A stretch of DNA of 49,806 nt from Gemmatimonadota bacterium (lineage in GTDB: Bacteria > Gemmatimonadota > Gemmatimonadetes > Longimicrobiales > Gaopeijiaceae): contig JADFSR010000031.1 of assembly GCA_022560615.1 (NCBI GenBank), positions 1 to 49,806 of the forward strand. Reading direction: 5' to 3'. This document shows, piece after piece, positions 34,069-42,867 of this stretch (position 1 is its first letter; every line of letters starts with the position of its first letter). A model generated the notes under the pieces. The model worked only from the letters and a program-made list of their open reading frames with translations, searched no databases and was not told the DNA's origin. The position numbers and the translations under genes were made by a program.

Positions 34069-34344
34069 ATGGTCAAGGACAAGAAGAAGCATCTGGTGGT
34101 TCGTGAGACCGTGAGCCTCTACGACGCGAAGACACATCTCTCGTCGCTCGTCGAGCGGGCCGCCGCCGGAGAAGAGATCGTAATCACCAAGTCAGGAAAG
34201 CCGAAGGCTCGTCTCGTCCCGATGGACGACGTCCGCGCTCTCCGCGAGCCCGGGCGGGGTCGAGGTCAGTGGCGTATCTGCGATGACTTCGATGATCCGC
34301 TTCCGGACGACCTCATCGCCCTCTTCGGGGGCGGCGACGAGTGA
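34069..34344 (+). CDS. Type II antitoxin, Phd/YefM family
   Basis: The 91-residue protein has the Phd/YefM N-terminal DNA-binding fold: VSLYDAKTHLSSLVERAAAGEEIVITKSGKPKARLVPM, split over about residues 14-51. Its acidic tail (ICDDFDDPLPDDLIALF) would wrap and block the toxin. In this family the N-terminal half dimerises on operator DNA, here most likely the palindrome just upstream. ATG 34069 is chosen; TTG 34063 is in frame but less likely. The toxin start overlaps its stop (GTGA), as usual for such pairs. Confidence 0.92.
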   Translation: MVKDKKKHLVVRETVSLYDAKTHLSSLVERAAAGEEIVITKSGKPKARLVPMDDVRALREPGRGRGQWRICDDFDDPLPDDLIALFGGGDE

Positions 34345-34712
34345 GGCTCCTGCTGGACACCCATGTGCTCATCTGGTGGGATGAGGGAGCACGGCTTTCA
34401 GACAAGGCGGACGGCGCGATCCGAGCAGCGCAGCAGGTCTATGTAAGCTCGGTAACGGGATGGGAGATCGCGATCAAGAGCTCCCTGGGGCGGCTCGAGA
34501 CGACACGAAGCGTGGTGGACGCCGCGAGAGAGTCCGGATTCGAGGAGTTGCCAGTGCGGCTCGTCCACACGGAGATGCTGCGGGCGCTGCCGCTGCATCA
34601 TCGGGATCCATTCGATCGGATGCTCGTAGCGCAGGCCCGCGTTGAGGGACTCACCCTCGTGAGCCGCGATCGCGCGCTGCGAGAATACGATGTGAAGGTG
34701 CTCCTGGCGTAG
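34341..34712 (+). CDS. PIN-domain toxin (VapC-like ribonuclease)
   Basis: This 123-residue protein is a PIN ribonuclease with the acidic residues in order: Asp6 in LLLDTHVLIWW, Glu42 in SSVTGWEIAIKSSLG, Asp92 in HHRDPFDRMLVAQA and Asp110 in VSRDRAL. The family cleaves tRNA or rRNA with Mg2+ when freed from its antitoxin. It is of the COG3744 type usually paired with Phd-like antitoxins, as here. GTG 34341 overlaps the antitoxin stop. The pair sits between the ergothioneine genes egtBD and the convergent egtC, which suggests insertion as a cassette. All four acidic residues are present, so it should be active. Confidence 0.93.
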   Translation: MRLLLDTHVLIWWDEGARLSDKADGAIRAAQQVYVSSVTGWEIAIKSSLGRLETTRSVVDAARESGFEELPVRLVHTEMLRALPLHHRDPFDRMLVAQARVEGLTLVSRDRALREYDVKVLLA

Positions 34713-34845
34713 CCCGGTCGACGAAGTATTCCTCGTCCACGAGTCCCCTACGTATCTTCTGCTCTCGCACATACGTATGCCCCCCCCGGCAGGCCCGACT
34801 GCCCATGCCGTAGACTTATGCGGTCCGTGAGCGTTGGGGACGCCT

Positions 34846-35625
34846 CTAGAAAAACAGACCCTCGCCGCGCACTTCGAGGTCCGGACCGATCTCGATCCAA
34901 CTGTGTCCGTCAACGGCTTCCCACACTGCGCCCGGATCGAGACGCTCCGAGGCGAGCACTATGCCGTTGGGCGCGAACGGCGGGCGCTTCGCGACGTACA
35001 GGGAGTTCGTCTCCAGCACCGTCCCGCTGCGCACTGCGGCGATTCTGTTCCCGTCGCTCAGCACCATGTTCATCTGAGCTTCGGTCTCTCGCCCTACGCG
35101 GTCGTAGACCACCTTCGCCGCGCGTTGAAGTGCCTCGGGAAGCGTCGCGCCCCCGCGAACGGCCGCCACCGCCAACAGGAAGAGCGTCTCCGAGTCCGAG
35201 CAACCCCGCAATTCGGAATACAGGTCGTCCGGGAGCTCGGCGCGCAGTGCACGCATGTGCCGCGAGCGGAACTCCGGCACGAAGCCGTTCAAGACGAAAC
35301 TCCACTTGTCGAATACGAGCGGCGGCACCCCCGAGCGGTCGAGCGGCGTTCCCGGCGTAGCATTTCGTAGTCCTGCCAGCACACAGCTCGAGGACAGTGA
35401 CGACAGCGTGGTGCGCAGGTCGGTGTCGTACCAGATGGGACGCAGCTCGGCCAACCGGGCGGGTCGTCCCTCGGTGTACCAGACGACCCCGTACCCGTCC
35501 GCGTTGATGGTACCGGAGAGCAGTTCTTGGGGCGCCCAGCTCTGCTCGTAGAGCGAGTGCGATCCATCGAAGACGAGGTGCGCGGGCGTCACTGGCGCAC
35601 CGAGATAGGCGACGAGCCTACACAT
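34846..35625 (-). CDS. egtC: Gamma-glutamyl-hercynylcysteine sulfoxide hydrolase EgtC
   Basis: EgtC is a class II (Ntn) glutamine amidotransferase-like enzyme that removes glutamate from gamma-glutamyl-hercynylcysteine sulfoxide in ergothioneine synthesis. The 259-residue product begins with MCRLVAYLG, where Cys2 is the nucleophile after Met removal, and has SGTINADGYGVVWYT, LAGLRNATPGTP, WSFVLNGFVPEF (oxyanion Asn-Gly), SDSETLFLLAV and VLASERLDP. The ATG lies eight bases inside the end of the dehydratase gene. It is on the opposite strand from egtB and egtD, with the toxin-antitoxin pair between. Confidence 0.92.
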   Translation of the reverse strand: MCRLVAYLGAPVTPAHLVFDGSHSLYEQSWAPQELLSGTINADGYGVVWYTEGRPARLAELRPIWYDTDLRTTLSSLSSSCVLAGLRNATPGTPLDRSGVPPLVFDKWSFVLNGFVPEFRSRHMRALRAELPDDLYSELRGCSDSETLFLLAVAAVRGGATLPEALQRAAKVVYDRVGRETEAQMNMVLSDGNRIAAVRSGTVLETNSLYVAKRPPFAPNGIVLASERLDPGAVWEAVDGHSWIEIGPDLEVRGEGLFF

Positions 35626-36601
35626 CGAGTCGATTCCCTTCAGACAAGAGCTCGCCGAGCGAAGCGAGGTCGACGTTGCCGCCGCTCAGCACGGCGACGA
35701 CGGGTTGCTCTGGCTCCACCGGAATGCGGCCTTCGAGGAGTGCTGCGACAGCCGCGGCCCCCGACGGTTCGACGAGCAGCTTGGTCCGCTCGAGGATCAC
35801 TCTCAGCGCGCTGATGATCTCCTCGTCGCTCACCAGCACGACGCCCTGAGCGTGCGCGGCCAGAAGCGCGTGGTTCAGGACACCGGCCATCGGCGGAGCC
35901 AGCCCATCGGCGACGGTACTGACCGACTGCAAATGGATCGCCTCACCCGCCTCCAATGAACGGTGCATGCTCGGGGCCCCCTCTGGCTCGACGCCCCAAA
36001 CCGCGACGCCCGGCTTGGCGGCCGCGACAGACGCCGCGATCGCGGAGGAGAGCCCACCGCCCCCGACCGGTACCACGATGGTATGAACGTCCGGGAGCTG
36101 GTCGACGATCTCCAAGCCGCAGCTACCGTGTCCGGCCACCACTTCTTCGTCGTCGAAGGGGTGCACGAACGTCATCCCCCGCTCCTCCGAAAGCTCGAGG
36201 ACCTTCGTGAAGGCGGCCTGTGCGTCGCCGTGCAAGATCACTTCGGCGCCGTACTCACGGCTGGCCTGCACCTTGGTTCGAGACGCCTTCTCCGGCATCA
36301 CGACGAGGCTGCGAATGCCTACCGCTGTCGCTGCCCATGCAACGGCTTGGGCGTGGTTACCCGCCGAGATCGTCGCCACCCCGCGCGCCCGCTGCTCGTC
36401 GCTGAGGCGCAGCAGACGGTGAAGAGCACCCCGAACCTTGAAGGCACCTGTCTTCTGCAGGTTTTCGCACTTCAGATACACGGGCGCACCGACGCGGTCG
36501 GACAACGTCTGTGACCGCAGCATCGGCGTCCTGTGGACCGCCGAGACGATGCGGGCGTGGGCCTGCGCGAAGCGGGCTAGGTCGAAGCGCGGTGCGTTCA
36601 T
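35618..36601 (-). CDS. Threonine/serine dehydratase (PLP fold-type II), short form
   Basis: The 327-residue enzyme has the PLP lysine in LKCENLQKTGAFKVRGA, SAGNHAQAVAW (phosphate/substrate loop), the glycine-rich PLP-phosphate site VPVGGGGLSS, and VLSGGNVD near the end. The length and the lack of a C-terminal ACT domain point to the catabolic threonine dehydratase/serine racemase group rather than feedback-inhibited IlvA. It makes 2-oxobutyrate from threonine or pyruvate from serine. ATG 36601 is used. It is co-transcribed with egtC and divergent from the thioredoxin operon. Confidence 0.92.
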   Translation of the reverse strand: MNAPRFDLARFAQAHARIVSAVHRTPMLRSQTLSDRVGAPVYLKCENLQKTGAFKVRGALHRLLRLSDEQRARGVATISAGNHAQAVAWAATAVGIRSLVVMPEKASRTKVQASREYGAEVILHGDAQAAFTKVLELSEERGMTFVHPFDDEEVVAGHGSCGLEIVDQLPDVHTIVVPVGGGGLSSAIAASVAAAKPGVAVWGVEPEGAPSMHRSLEAGEAIHLQSVSTVADGLAPPMAGVLNHALLAAHAQGVVLVSDEEIISALRVILERTKLLVEPSGAAAVAALLEGRIPVEPEQPVVAVLSGGNVDLASLGELLSEGNRLDV

Positions 36602-36674
36602 TACGGCGGCATGATGGGGATTGTCATACGCTACCGCCACCCTATGGTCGCCCCCGTGGAAACGCCGAAAGTCG

Positions 36675-36703
36675 TTGGCGAGCACGACGAATCGGGGTAT
36701 AGT
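36675..36703 (+). promoter_or_regulatory. Predicted sigma-70 promoter of the thioredoxin-argR operon
   Basis: TTGGCG (36675-36680), 17 bases, then TATAGT (36698-36703) give a good promoter for this GC-rich genome. Transcription should start near 36710, leaving a leader of about 23 bases before the thioredoxin ATG. Confidence 0.6.
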
Positions 36704-36732
36704 TTCGCGCAACGAATTCTCGCGGAGTGTCC

Positions 36733-37182
36733 ATGACTACGACCGAAGCCAAGAGCCCCGTCACAATACGCTGCGCCTTCTGTGACACGAAGAATCGCGT
36801 GGACTTCGCGCGCGCTGCTGACCGTCCGAGCTGCGGTGAATGCAGCAAGCCGATGCTACTCGACCGGCCAGTGAAGGTCACGCAAGACGACTTCGACGAT
36901 ACCGTTCTGAAGGCGTCCGTGCCCGTCCTAGTCGACTTCTACGCGGACTGGTGCGGGCCCTGCAAGATGGTCGCACCGCTGGTGGACGAGATCGCGCACC
37001 AGCACATCGGCAAGATCCTGGTCGCCAAGGTCGACACCGATCGGGCCCCTGAGGTCGCCGCAAAGTATGGCATCCGGAGCATCCCTACTCTGATCATCTT
37101 TCGGGATGGTGCGGAAGTAGAGCGCAGCACTGGCTTCGAGCCCGAGCGCGTACGTACCCTCGCCGAAGAGGCGGTGAGGTGA
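36733..37182 (+). CDS. trxC: Thioredoxin 2-type, with N-terminal zinc finger
   Basis: The 149-residue protein has an N-terminal four-Cys zinc site (CAFC at about 14-17, CGEC at 34-37) followed by a thioredoxin fold with the active site DWCGPCKM (Cys74, Cys77), [20 protein letters not shown] with cis-Pro, and [10 protein letters not shown]. This arrangement is that of thioredoxin 2 (TrxC), a reductase-dependent disulfide reductant often tied to oxidative stress. ATG 36733 is chosen; GTG 36727 is two codons earlier. The argR start overlaps its TGA (GTGA), so reductant and arginine control are made together. Confidence 0.93.
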   Translation: MTTTEAKSPVTIRCAFCDTKNRVDFARAADRPSCGECSKPMLLDRPVKVTQDDFDDTVLKASVPVLVDFYADWCGPCKMVAPLVDEIAHQHIGKILVAKVDTDRAPEVAAKYGIRSIPTLIIFRDGAEVERSTGFEPERVRTLAEEAVR

Positions 37183-37634
37183 GCAAGCGTCACCGTCACG
37201 CGCAGATCCTCGAGGTGCTCAAGAGCCATCGGGTCACGAGCCAGGAGTCGCTGCGAGGGCTGCTGCAAGAGCAGGGTACCGACGTGACCCAGGCCACGCT
37301 TTCCCGCGATATCCGTGAGTTGCGCCTCGTGAAGGTGCCCGGTGCCGACGGTACGCCGCACTATTCCGTGCCGGAGGAGTGGGAGAGCACCCCGTCGTTG
37401 GAATCTCTGCTTCCCACGCTCTTCCAGTCCGCCGAGGGGGTCGACCACCTCCTGGTGGTGCATACCATGAAGGGCGGCGCGCAGACCGTCGCGGCCGGCA
37501 TCGACTGGGAAGAGTGGCACGAGGTCCTGGGCACGCTCGCCGGGGACGACACCATTCTCATCATTCTGCGCCAGCCCGCATTCCTCCCGGCCGTTCAGGC
37601 CCGCCTCGAACAGATGGCACGCCCCTTCGCCTAA
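37179..37634 (+). CDS. argR: Arginine repressor ArgR
   Basis: The 151-residue protein has an N-terminal winged helix-turn-helix ([20 protein letters not shown] and [15 protein letters not shown], with the conserved SRD/E DNA-contact motif) and a C-terminal oligomerisation/arginine-binding domain ([29 protein letters not shown] with the Asp-Asp arginine site). It represses biosynthesis genes when arginine is bound to the hexamer. An excellent ARG box lies 27 bases downstream of its stop at the argG promoter, so argG-argH is its obvious target. GTG 37179 overlaps the thioredoxin stop. Confidence 0.95.
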   Translation: MSKRHRHAQILEVLKSHRVTSQESLRGLLQEQGTDVTQATLSRDIRELRLVKVPGADGTPHYSVPEEWESTPSLESLLPTLFQSAEGVDHLLVVHTMKGGAQTVAAGIDWEEWHEVLGTLAGDDTILIILRQPAFLPAVQARLEQMARPFA

Positions 37635-37642
37635 CATCTGTC

Positions 37643-37672
37643 TTGACATAATGCATACACGATGAATATTTA
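37643..37672 (+). promoter_or_regulatory. Predicted argG promoter
   Basis: A perfect -35 hexamer TTGACA (37643-37648) is followed after 18 bases by TATTTA (37667-37672). AATATT at 37665 with 16-base spacing is an alternative -10. The -10 lies inside the ARG box, so bound ArgR would block RNA polymerase. The transcript would carry a leader of about 160 bases before argG. Confidence 0.6.
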
Positions 37673-37678
37673 TTCTTC
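37661..37678. promoter_or_regulatory. ARG box (ArgR operator)
   Basis: GATGAATATTTATTCTTC matches the ArgR consensus WNTGAATWWWWATTCANW with the final arm A changed to T. The TGAAT and ATTC arms and the all-AT centre are intact. A much weaker box may lie just upstream at 37642-37659. The stretch stands out as AT-rich within GC-rich surroundings. Confidence 0.75.
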
Positions 37679-37718
37679 GTGACCGACACTGTCGGGCATG
37701 CTAGCCTGAAGATAAAAA

Positions 37719-37806
37719 GGGGACCGGGGGCGGCAGTGAGGGGCAGGTGCCCCCCAGAGCTTTGGCGGGAAGCGACTGGTCTTCCGACCCCCGGCCCTGG
37801 TTTTTT
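37719..37806 (+). terminator. Leader terminator-like fold upstream of argG (possible attenuator)
   Basis: Bases 37719-37733 and 37784-37798 can pair into a GC-rich stem of about 13-14 bp with single-base bulges (core CCGGGGG 37724-37730 with CCCCCGG 37788-37794). GG and then TTTTTT (37801-37806) follow. The enclosed 50 bases can form a smaller hairpin (GGGGC 37740-37744 with GCCCC 37749-37753). The fold lies between the argG promoter and the argG start, so it would act by premature termination. The effector and any antiterminator are not evident. Confidence 0.45.
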
Positions 37807-37842
37807 ACTCGCGCGACCGATGCGCGGTCTGAGGAAATCATC

Positions 37843-39099
37843 ATGAAGGTCGTTCTCGGGTACTCCGGCGGGCTCGACACCTCCGTCATCGTGCCTTGGC
37901 TCACGGAGAACTACGGAGCCGAAGTCATCTGCATGGCCGGCGACGTCGGCCAGCGAGGCGGGCTGGACGGCCTCGAGGCCAAGGCCCTCGCGACCGGAGC
38001 GAGCGGCTTCTACGGTGAGGACCTGCGTCAGCCATTCGTCGAGGACTTCGTCTGGCCCACGCTGAAGATGGGCGCCGTGTACGGCCGTAAGTACTTGCTG
38101 GGCACGGCGATGGCGCGGCCGATTCTCGGACGACGTCAGGTCGAGATCGCCAGGCTGGTCGGTGCGGATGCGCTTGCGCACGGGTGCACCGGCAAAGGAA
38201 ACGACCAGGTCCGCTTCGAGCTCAGCTACGCGGCGCTCGCCCCTGATCTGAAGGTCATCGCGCCGTGGCGGGAATGGGATCTGAAGTCCCGTGAGGACGC
38301 GCTTGCGTATGCGCACGAGCGCGACATCCCTCTCGAGGGCCTCGACGAGACCAAGCTCTTTTCGAGGGACGAGAACCTCTGGCACGTCTCGCACGAGGGT
38401 GGCCCCCTCGAGGACCCGGCATTCGAGCCGGAGGAGTCGATGTTCCTTTGGACTCTGGCGCCGGAGCTGGCACCGGACAAAGCCGAGTACGTCGAGATCG
38501 CCTTCGAAGGTGGCGTCCCGGTGTCGGTGAACGGCGAGCCGATGGGCGCGGTCCAGCTGCTCGAGACACTCAACGAAGTCGGCGCACGGCACGGTGTCGG
38601 GCGGGCCGATCTGGTCGAGAACCGTCTCGTCGGCATGAAGTCGCGCGGGGTGTACGAGACGCCGGGCGGGACCTTGCTGTATGCGGCCATCAAGGACCTC
38701 GAGTCGATCACCCTGGACCGCCGCACCGAAGGCCTCAAGGACGAGATCGCTCAGCGGTGGGCCGACATGCTCTACGAGGGCCGCTGGTGGACGCCGGAGC
38801 GTGAAGCGATGCAGGCCATGTCCGACGTTCTGTCGAAGAACGTGACGGGCTCGGTGAAGCTCAAGCTCTTCAAGGGCTCATGCGCAGTGACCTCCAGGAA
38901 GAGCCCGGTGTCGCTGTACCGCGAAGACCTCGCGAGCTTTGGCCATGCCGACGCGTACGATCACGCAGACGCGGCCGGCTTCATCCGACTCTTCGGTCTG
39001 CCCATTCGTGCCGCCGCGGGCCTGGCGGGCCAGGACGCGACCGGTGAACAGGCCGTCTCCAAGCTGATCGCAGAGGTCGTCGAGGCCGGGGCGCTTTAG
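37843..39099 (+). CDS. argG: Argininosuccinate synthase
   Basis: ArgG condenses citrulline and aspartate with ATP to argininosuccinate. The 418-residue protein begins with KVVLGYSGGLDTSVIVPWL, the ATP pyrophosphatase P-loop, and shows GATGKGND-equivalent GCTGKGNDQVRFEL, EGGPLEDP and VENRLVGMKSRGVYETPGG. ATG 37843 is chosen over an open upstream extension because GAGGA at 37831-37835 lies seven bases before it and the protein then starts as in the family. It is preceded by the ArgR box, promoter and structured leader. argH follows 64 bases later. Confidence 0.96.
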   Translation: MKVVLGYSGGLDTSVIVPWLTENYGAEVICMAGDVGQRGGLDGLEAKALATGASGFYGEDLRQPFVEDFVWPTLKMGAVYGRKYLLGTAMARPILGRRQVEIARLVGADALAHGCTGKGNDQVRFELSYAALAPDLKVIAPWREWDLKSREDALAYAHERDIPLEGLDETKLFSRDENLWHVSHEGGPLEDPAFEPEESMFLWTLAPELAPDKAEYVEIAFEGGVPVSVNGEPMGAVQLLETLNEVGARHGVGRADLVENRLVGMKSRGVYETPGGTLLYAAIKDLESITLDRRTEGLKDEIAQRWADMLYEGRWWTPEREAMQAMSDVLSKNVTGSVKLKLFKGSCAVTSRKSPVSLYREDLASFGHADAYDHADAAGFIRLFGLPIRAAAGLAGQDATGEQAVSKLIAEVVEAGAL

Positions 39100-39163
39100 C
39101 CGGTTCGCGGCCACCCGGCAGGCGTTGTTGAGGGTGCCGGGGCTAGGTATCCTCCTGCGCACC

Positions 39164-40609
39164 ATGAGCGACGCTACCGAAGTCCCGAACGGCGGGCAGA
39201 CCGAAGCAATCCCCGCTCCCCGAGTCCCCGCTTCCCTGTGGGGGGGGCGCTTCCGGGGCGGGATGGCACGCGAGATGGTCCCGCTCAACCTCAGTTTGCC
39301 TGTCGACCAGCGCCTGTGGCGCGAGGACATCCGCGGAAGCAAGGCATGGGCACGCGCGCTAGCTGGGGCCGAAGTCCTGACGGACGCGGAGGTCGAGGCC
39401 ATCCTTTCCGGTCTGGACGCCGTGGAAGCCCGGATCGCCGAACACGGCCTGGGGGACGCGCAGGAAGAAGATATCCACTCGGTTATCGAGCGCATGCTCG
39501 GGGAAGAAGCCGGTGATGTCGCCGGCAAGCTCCACACGGGACGCTCCCGAAACGATCAGTCCTCCACGGGAGTCAGAGCGTACGGCATGACCGCCGCCAA
39601 GCGCATCGAAGGCCACTTGAGAGGACTGTGCCGGGCGCTTCATACGCTCGCGGAGAAAGGCATCGACTTGGTGATGCCGGGGTACACTCACCTCCAGCAA
39701 GCGCAGCCGATCCGCGCCGCACACTGGGCGCTCGCGCACGTGTTTGCGTTCCTGCGCGACATCGAGAGAGTGCAGCGCGCTGGGCACGCCGCGGCCGTAT
39801 TGCCGCTGGGCTCGGGTGCACTCGCCGGCTGCCCGTTTCCTGTGGACCGTGAAGCGCTGCGAATGGAGCTCGGCTTCGATCGCGTGAGCGAGAACTCCAT
39901 CGATGCCGTCGGGGATCGGGACTGGATCTGTGACCTGTTGTACGCGGGCGCGATGATCGGAGTCCACCTTTCGCGCCTCTCCGAGGACCTAGTGCTCTTT
40001 TCGAGCGTAGAGTTCGGTTTTGTCCGGCTGTCAGACGGCTACAGCACTGGCTCGAGTCTCATGCCCCAGAAGCGGAATCCCGACGTCGCGGAGCTCGCGC
40101 GGGGGAAGTCGGCCCGCCTCGCAGGCAACCTGACGACGATGATCACGCTGCTGAAGGGCCTTCCGATGGGATACAACCGGGATCTGCAGGAGGACAAGGA
40201 GGCGCTCTTCGACACCGTGGATACCCTGGACCTCACGTTGCCTCCGGTCGCAGGCGCCGTGGAGACCACCACGTTTGTTCCGGAGCGCATGCGCGAGGTC
40301 ATGAGCGCGCAACTCCTTGCCACGGATCTGGCGGACTATCTGGTTCGTCGGGGCGTGCCGTTCCGAACCACGCACGAGATCGTGGGACGTCTGGTCCGCA
40401 AATCAGAGGAGTTGCGTGTCTCTCTCTCGGAGCTTCCGCTCGACGCGCTGAAAGCGGAGCACGACGCCTTCGAGGAAGACGTGAGCGATGTCTTCGACTG
40501 GCTTCGGTCCACCGACGCACGTGACTCCGACGGTGGCACGTCACTGCGCGCCGTGCGCGATCAGCTCGATGAAGTAACCGCTCGCCTCGCCGAACTCGAA
40601 ACGCCCTGA
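39164..40609 (+). CDS. argH: Argininosuccinate lyase
   Basis: ArgH splits argininosuccinate to arginine and fumarate. The 481-residue protein shows SLWGGRFRGG, EDIHSVIERML, KLHTGRSRNDQ, MPGYTHLQQAQP and the superfamily signature GSSLMPQKRNPD, whose Ser is the general base. About 20 residues before SLWGGRF look like a variable extension; ATG 39164 is used and an in-frame start at 39125 is unlikely. It is co-transcribed with argG. The next gene starts 14 bases after its stop and may belong to the same transcript. Confidence 0.96.
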   Translation: MSDATEVPNGGQTEAIPAPRVPASLWGGRFRGGMAREMVPLNLSLPVDQRLWREDIRGSKAWARALAGAEVLTDAEVEAILSGLDAVEARIAEHGLGDAQEEDIHSVIERMLGEEAGDVAGKLHTGRSRNDQSSTGVRAYGMTAAKRIEGHLRGLCRALHTLAEKGIDLVMPGYTHLQQAQPIRAAHWALAHVFAFLRDIERVQRAGHAAAVLPLGSGALAGCPFPVDREALRMELGFDRVSENSIDAVGDRDWICDLLYAGAMIGVHLSRLSEDLVLFSSVEFGFVRLSDGYSTGSSLMPQKRNPDVAELARGKSARLAGNLTTMITLLKGLPMGYNRDLQEDKEALFDTVDTLDLTLPPVAGAVETTTFVPERMREVMSAQLLATDLADYLVRRGVPFRTTHEIVGRLVRKSEELRVSLSELPLDALKAEHDAFEEDVSDVFDWLRSTDARDSDGGTSLRAVRDQLDEVTARLAELETP

Positions 40610-40623
40610 CACTTCCCACATAC

Positions 40624-42867
40624 ATGACCCCGATCCTCGCGACCGTGGCCCGCGTTCTCCTTCTTCTGGCGCTCGGGCTCGCGATCGGTGCGCCCGTTCT
40701 ACTCGTGGCCCAAAACAGCGCACCGGTTGCGAACGCCACCCGCGTGGAAGAAGCGCCGACGATCGATGGCATATTGGACGACGCCTCGTGGACGGGAGCG
40801 AGTCGGCTCGGGGACTTCGTACAGCGTGATCCGTTCGAGGGAGAACCTGTCAGCGAGCGGACCGACGTGCGGGTCATCTACGACGACGAGGCCGTCTATA
40901 TCGGAGCCTGGCTCTTCGATCGGGACCCAGATGGCATCGTGTACGGGGAGGCCCGCCGAGATGCCGATCTGAGGGACTCGGACGCGCTGTTGCTGCTCTT
41001 CGACACGTATCTGGATCGGCAAAACGGCTTCCTCTTCGCCACGACACCCGCCGGCATCGAGTACGACGGACAGATCACGCGTGAGGGGCAGGGCGGAAGG
41101 GGCCGGGGAGGAGGGAACCGGCAACAGACGGGCTCCGGAGCTGGCTTCAACGTCAACTGGGACGGCAGCTGGCAGGTGGCGACGACCCGTGACGGCGAGG
41201 GCTGGTACGCCGAGTTCCGCATTCCGTTCTCTACACTTCGCTACGGCTCCGGCGGTGCGCAGAGGTGGGGCTTCAACGTGGCGCGCCGGATCCGGCGCAA
41301 GAGCGAAGAAGCCTTCTGGTCGCCGGTGGCACGGCAGTTCAACGTCTTCCGCGTCTCGAGCGCCGGCGTACTCGAGGGGTTCGACGCTCCCGCCCGTAGA
41401 ACGGCCACGTTCACACCCTACCTGCTCGGTTCCGGGCGCCGAGACTACACGGTCTCCCCAGACCCCCAAGACGACCTCGACGGTGATGTCGGCTTCGACG
41501 TCAAGCTCGTAGCCGCTTCGAGCCTCACGCTCGACCTCACATACAACACCGACTTCGCACAAGTCGAGGTGGACGAACGAGAGATCAACCTGACGCGCTT
41601 CAGTCTTTTCTTCCCCGAGAAGAGGCCCTTCTTCCTGGAGAACGCTGGCACTTTCGCCGTCGGGACTCCGCAGAGCAACGAGATCTTCTTCAGCCGACGC
41701 ATCGGGATCGCAGGCGGTCAGGCAGTCCCGATTCTGGGCGGTGGCCGTCTTACGGGCCGCGTGGGCGGCTTCACCGTCGGCTTGCTCGACATCCAGACAA
41801 AGTCCGTCGAAGGCACCGCCCCCGCGAACAACTTCGGCGTCGCACGAATCATAAAGGAGCTGCCCAATCGGACCCGGATCGGCGCGGCGTTCGTGAGCCG
41901 CTACAACACAGACGACACGGACGACTACAACTTCACGACGGCGCTGGACGGACGGCTCGGTATCGGAGAAGCGCTCACCTTCGATGCGTATGTCGCCGCG
42001 AGTACCACACCCGGTATCGAGAATGACCAGACTTCTCTTGCACTGACTGGCTCGTGGACCTCACGCGACTGGGACTTCGGGGCCTCATATCGACGTGTCG
42101 GCGAGGGTTTCAACCCGGAGGTCGGTTTCTCGCCGCGGGGTGAGCATCAGTTCCAGAGCGTCCGCGCGTTGCGTCGCATCCGCGTCGACGGCGTGGAGTG
42201 GTTCAAGGAGCTCCGGCCCCACTTCTCCTACATGGAGCACTTTTCGCTGGACGGCTTCAGCGAGACGCGCACTTGGCATATCGACTCCCACTTCGAGTTC
42301 GCCAACGGAGCGTTCTTCCAGCTTCCAGGCATCAACTTCCGCCGAGAGGGCCTGCGGGAGTCCTTCGAGATCTCCGAGGGCATCTTCATTCCGGCAGGGA
42401 CGTACGACAACCCCGACTGGGGCTTCCGCTACAACACGAACCAGAGTGCGCCACTCTCCGTGCAAGGCAATATTGACATCGGCGGCTTCTACAACGGCAC
42501 TCGCTTCGGGACCGGGACGACCGTAACCGCGAGGGTGAGCGACACCTTCGTGGCGAGCCTGCGCTTCAACTGGTTCGACGTCAATCTGGACCAAGGCGAC
42601 TTCCAAACATCACTGATCAGCTTGAAGGCGGCGTATGCCTTCACGCCGAGCATCTATCTGCAGTCGCTACTTCAGTACAGCGATCAAGCGGACTCCTTCT
42701 CCGGCAACATCCGCTTCGGCTGGCTCAACACGGCCGGCACCGGGTTCTTCCTCGTATACAACGACCTGCGCCACACGGGGTCGTTTCTCGAGACCGGCAT
42801 CCCGAGGGGTCCGCTCGATCGTTCCTTCGTGGTCAAGTTCACGCGGCTTCTGAACCTCGGCGGGTAG
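40624..42867 (+). CDS. CBM9-like/DUF5916-type outer-membrane protein
   Basis: The 747-residue product has a signal peptide ([19 protein letters not shown]), a CBM9/DOMON-like beta-sandwich at about 35-230 ([46 protein letters not shown]) and a long C-terminal part built of alternating beta strands ([51 protein letters not shown]) that ends in a hydrophobic strand ([14 protein letters not shown]), as in outer-membrane barrels. This domain pair is common in Gemmatimonadota and Bacteroidota and its function is not established. A Gly/Arg-rich loop (GGRGRGGGN) sits near 160. Its last 29 bases overlap the convergent DAHP synthase. Confidence 0.85.
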   Translation: MTPILATVARVLLLLALGLAIGAPVLLVAQNSAPVANATRVEEAPTIDGILDDASWTGASRLGDFVQRDPFEGEPVSERTDVRVIYDDEAVYIGAWLFDRDPDGIVYGEARRDADLRDSDALLLLFDTYLDRQNGFLFATTPAGIEYDGQITREGQGGRGRGGGNRQQTGSGAGFNVNWDGSWQVATTRDGEGWYAEFRIPFSTLRYGSGGAQRWGFNVARRIRRKSEEAFWSPVARQFNVFRVSSAGVLEGFDAPARRTATFTPYLLGSGRRDYTVSPDPQDDLDGDVGFDVKLVAASSLTLDLTYNTDFAQVEVDEREINLTRFSLFFPEKRPFFLENAGTFAVGTPQSNEIFFSRRIGIAGGQAVPILGGGRLTGRVGGFTVGLLDIQTKSVEGTAPANNFGVARIIKELPNRTRIGAAFVSRYNTDDTDDYNFTTALDGRLGIGEALTFDAYVAASTTPGIENDQTSLALTGSWTSRDWDFGASYRRVGEGFNPEVGFSPRGEHQFQSVRALRRIRVDGVEWFKELRPHFSYMEHFSLDGFSETRTWHIDSHFEFANGAFFQLPGINFRREGLRESFEISEGIFIPAGTYDNPDWGFRYNTNQSAPLSVQGNIDIGGFYNGTRFGTGTTVTARVSDTFVASLRFNWFDVNLDQGDFQTSLISLKAAYAFTPSIYLQSLLQYSDQADSFSGNIRFGWLNTAGTGFFLVYNDLRHTGSFLETGIPRGPLDRSFVVKFTRLLNLGG

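Noticed and set aside
34770-34779. CATACGTATG palindrome between the toxin gene and egtC
   Set aside because: A ten-base palindrome alone, lying between two convergent 3' ends and with no promoter, is not enough to call an operator.
34788-34803. GGCAG/CTGCC hairpin between the PIN toxin gene and egtC as a terminator
   Set aside because: Five base pairs and no T tract on either strand; too weak to call.
37737-37842. GTG-started frame in the argG leader as an arginine leader peptide
   Set aside because: Only scattered Arg codons, no run of them, and no ribosome-binding site; the frame overlaps argG in another phase.
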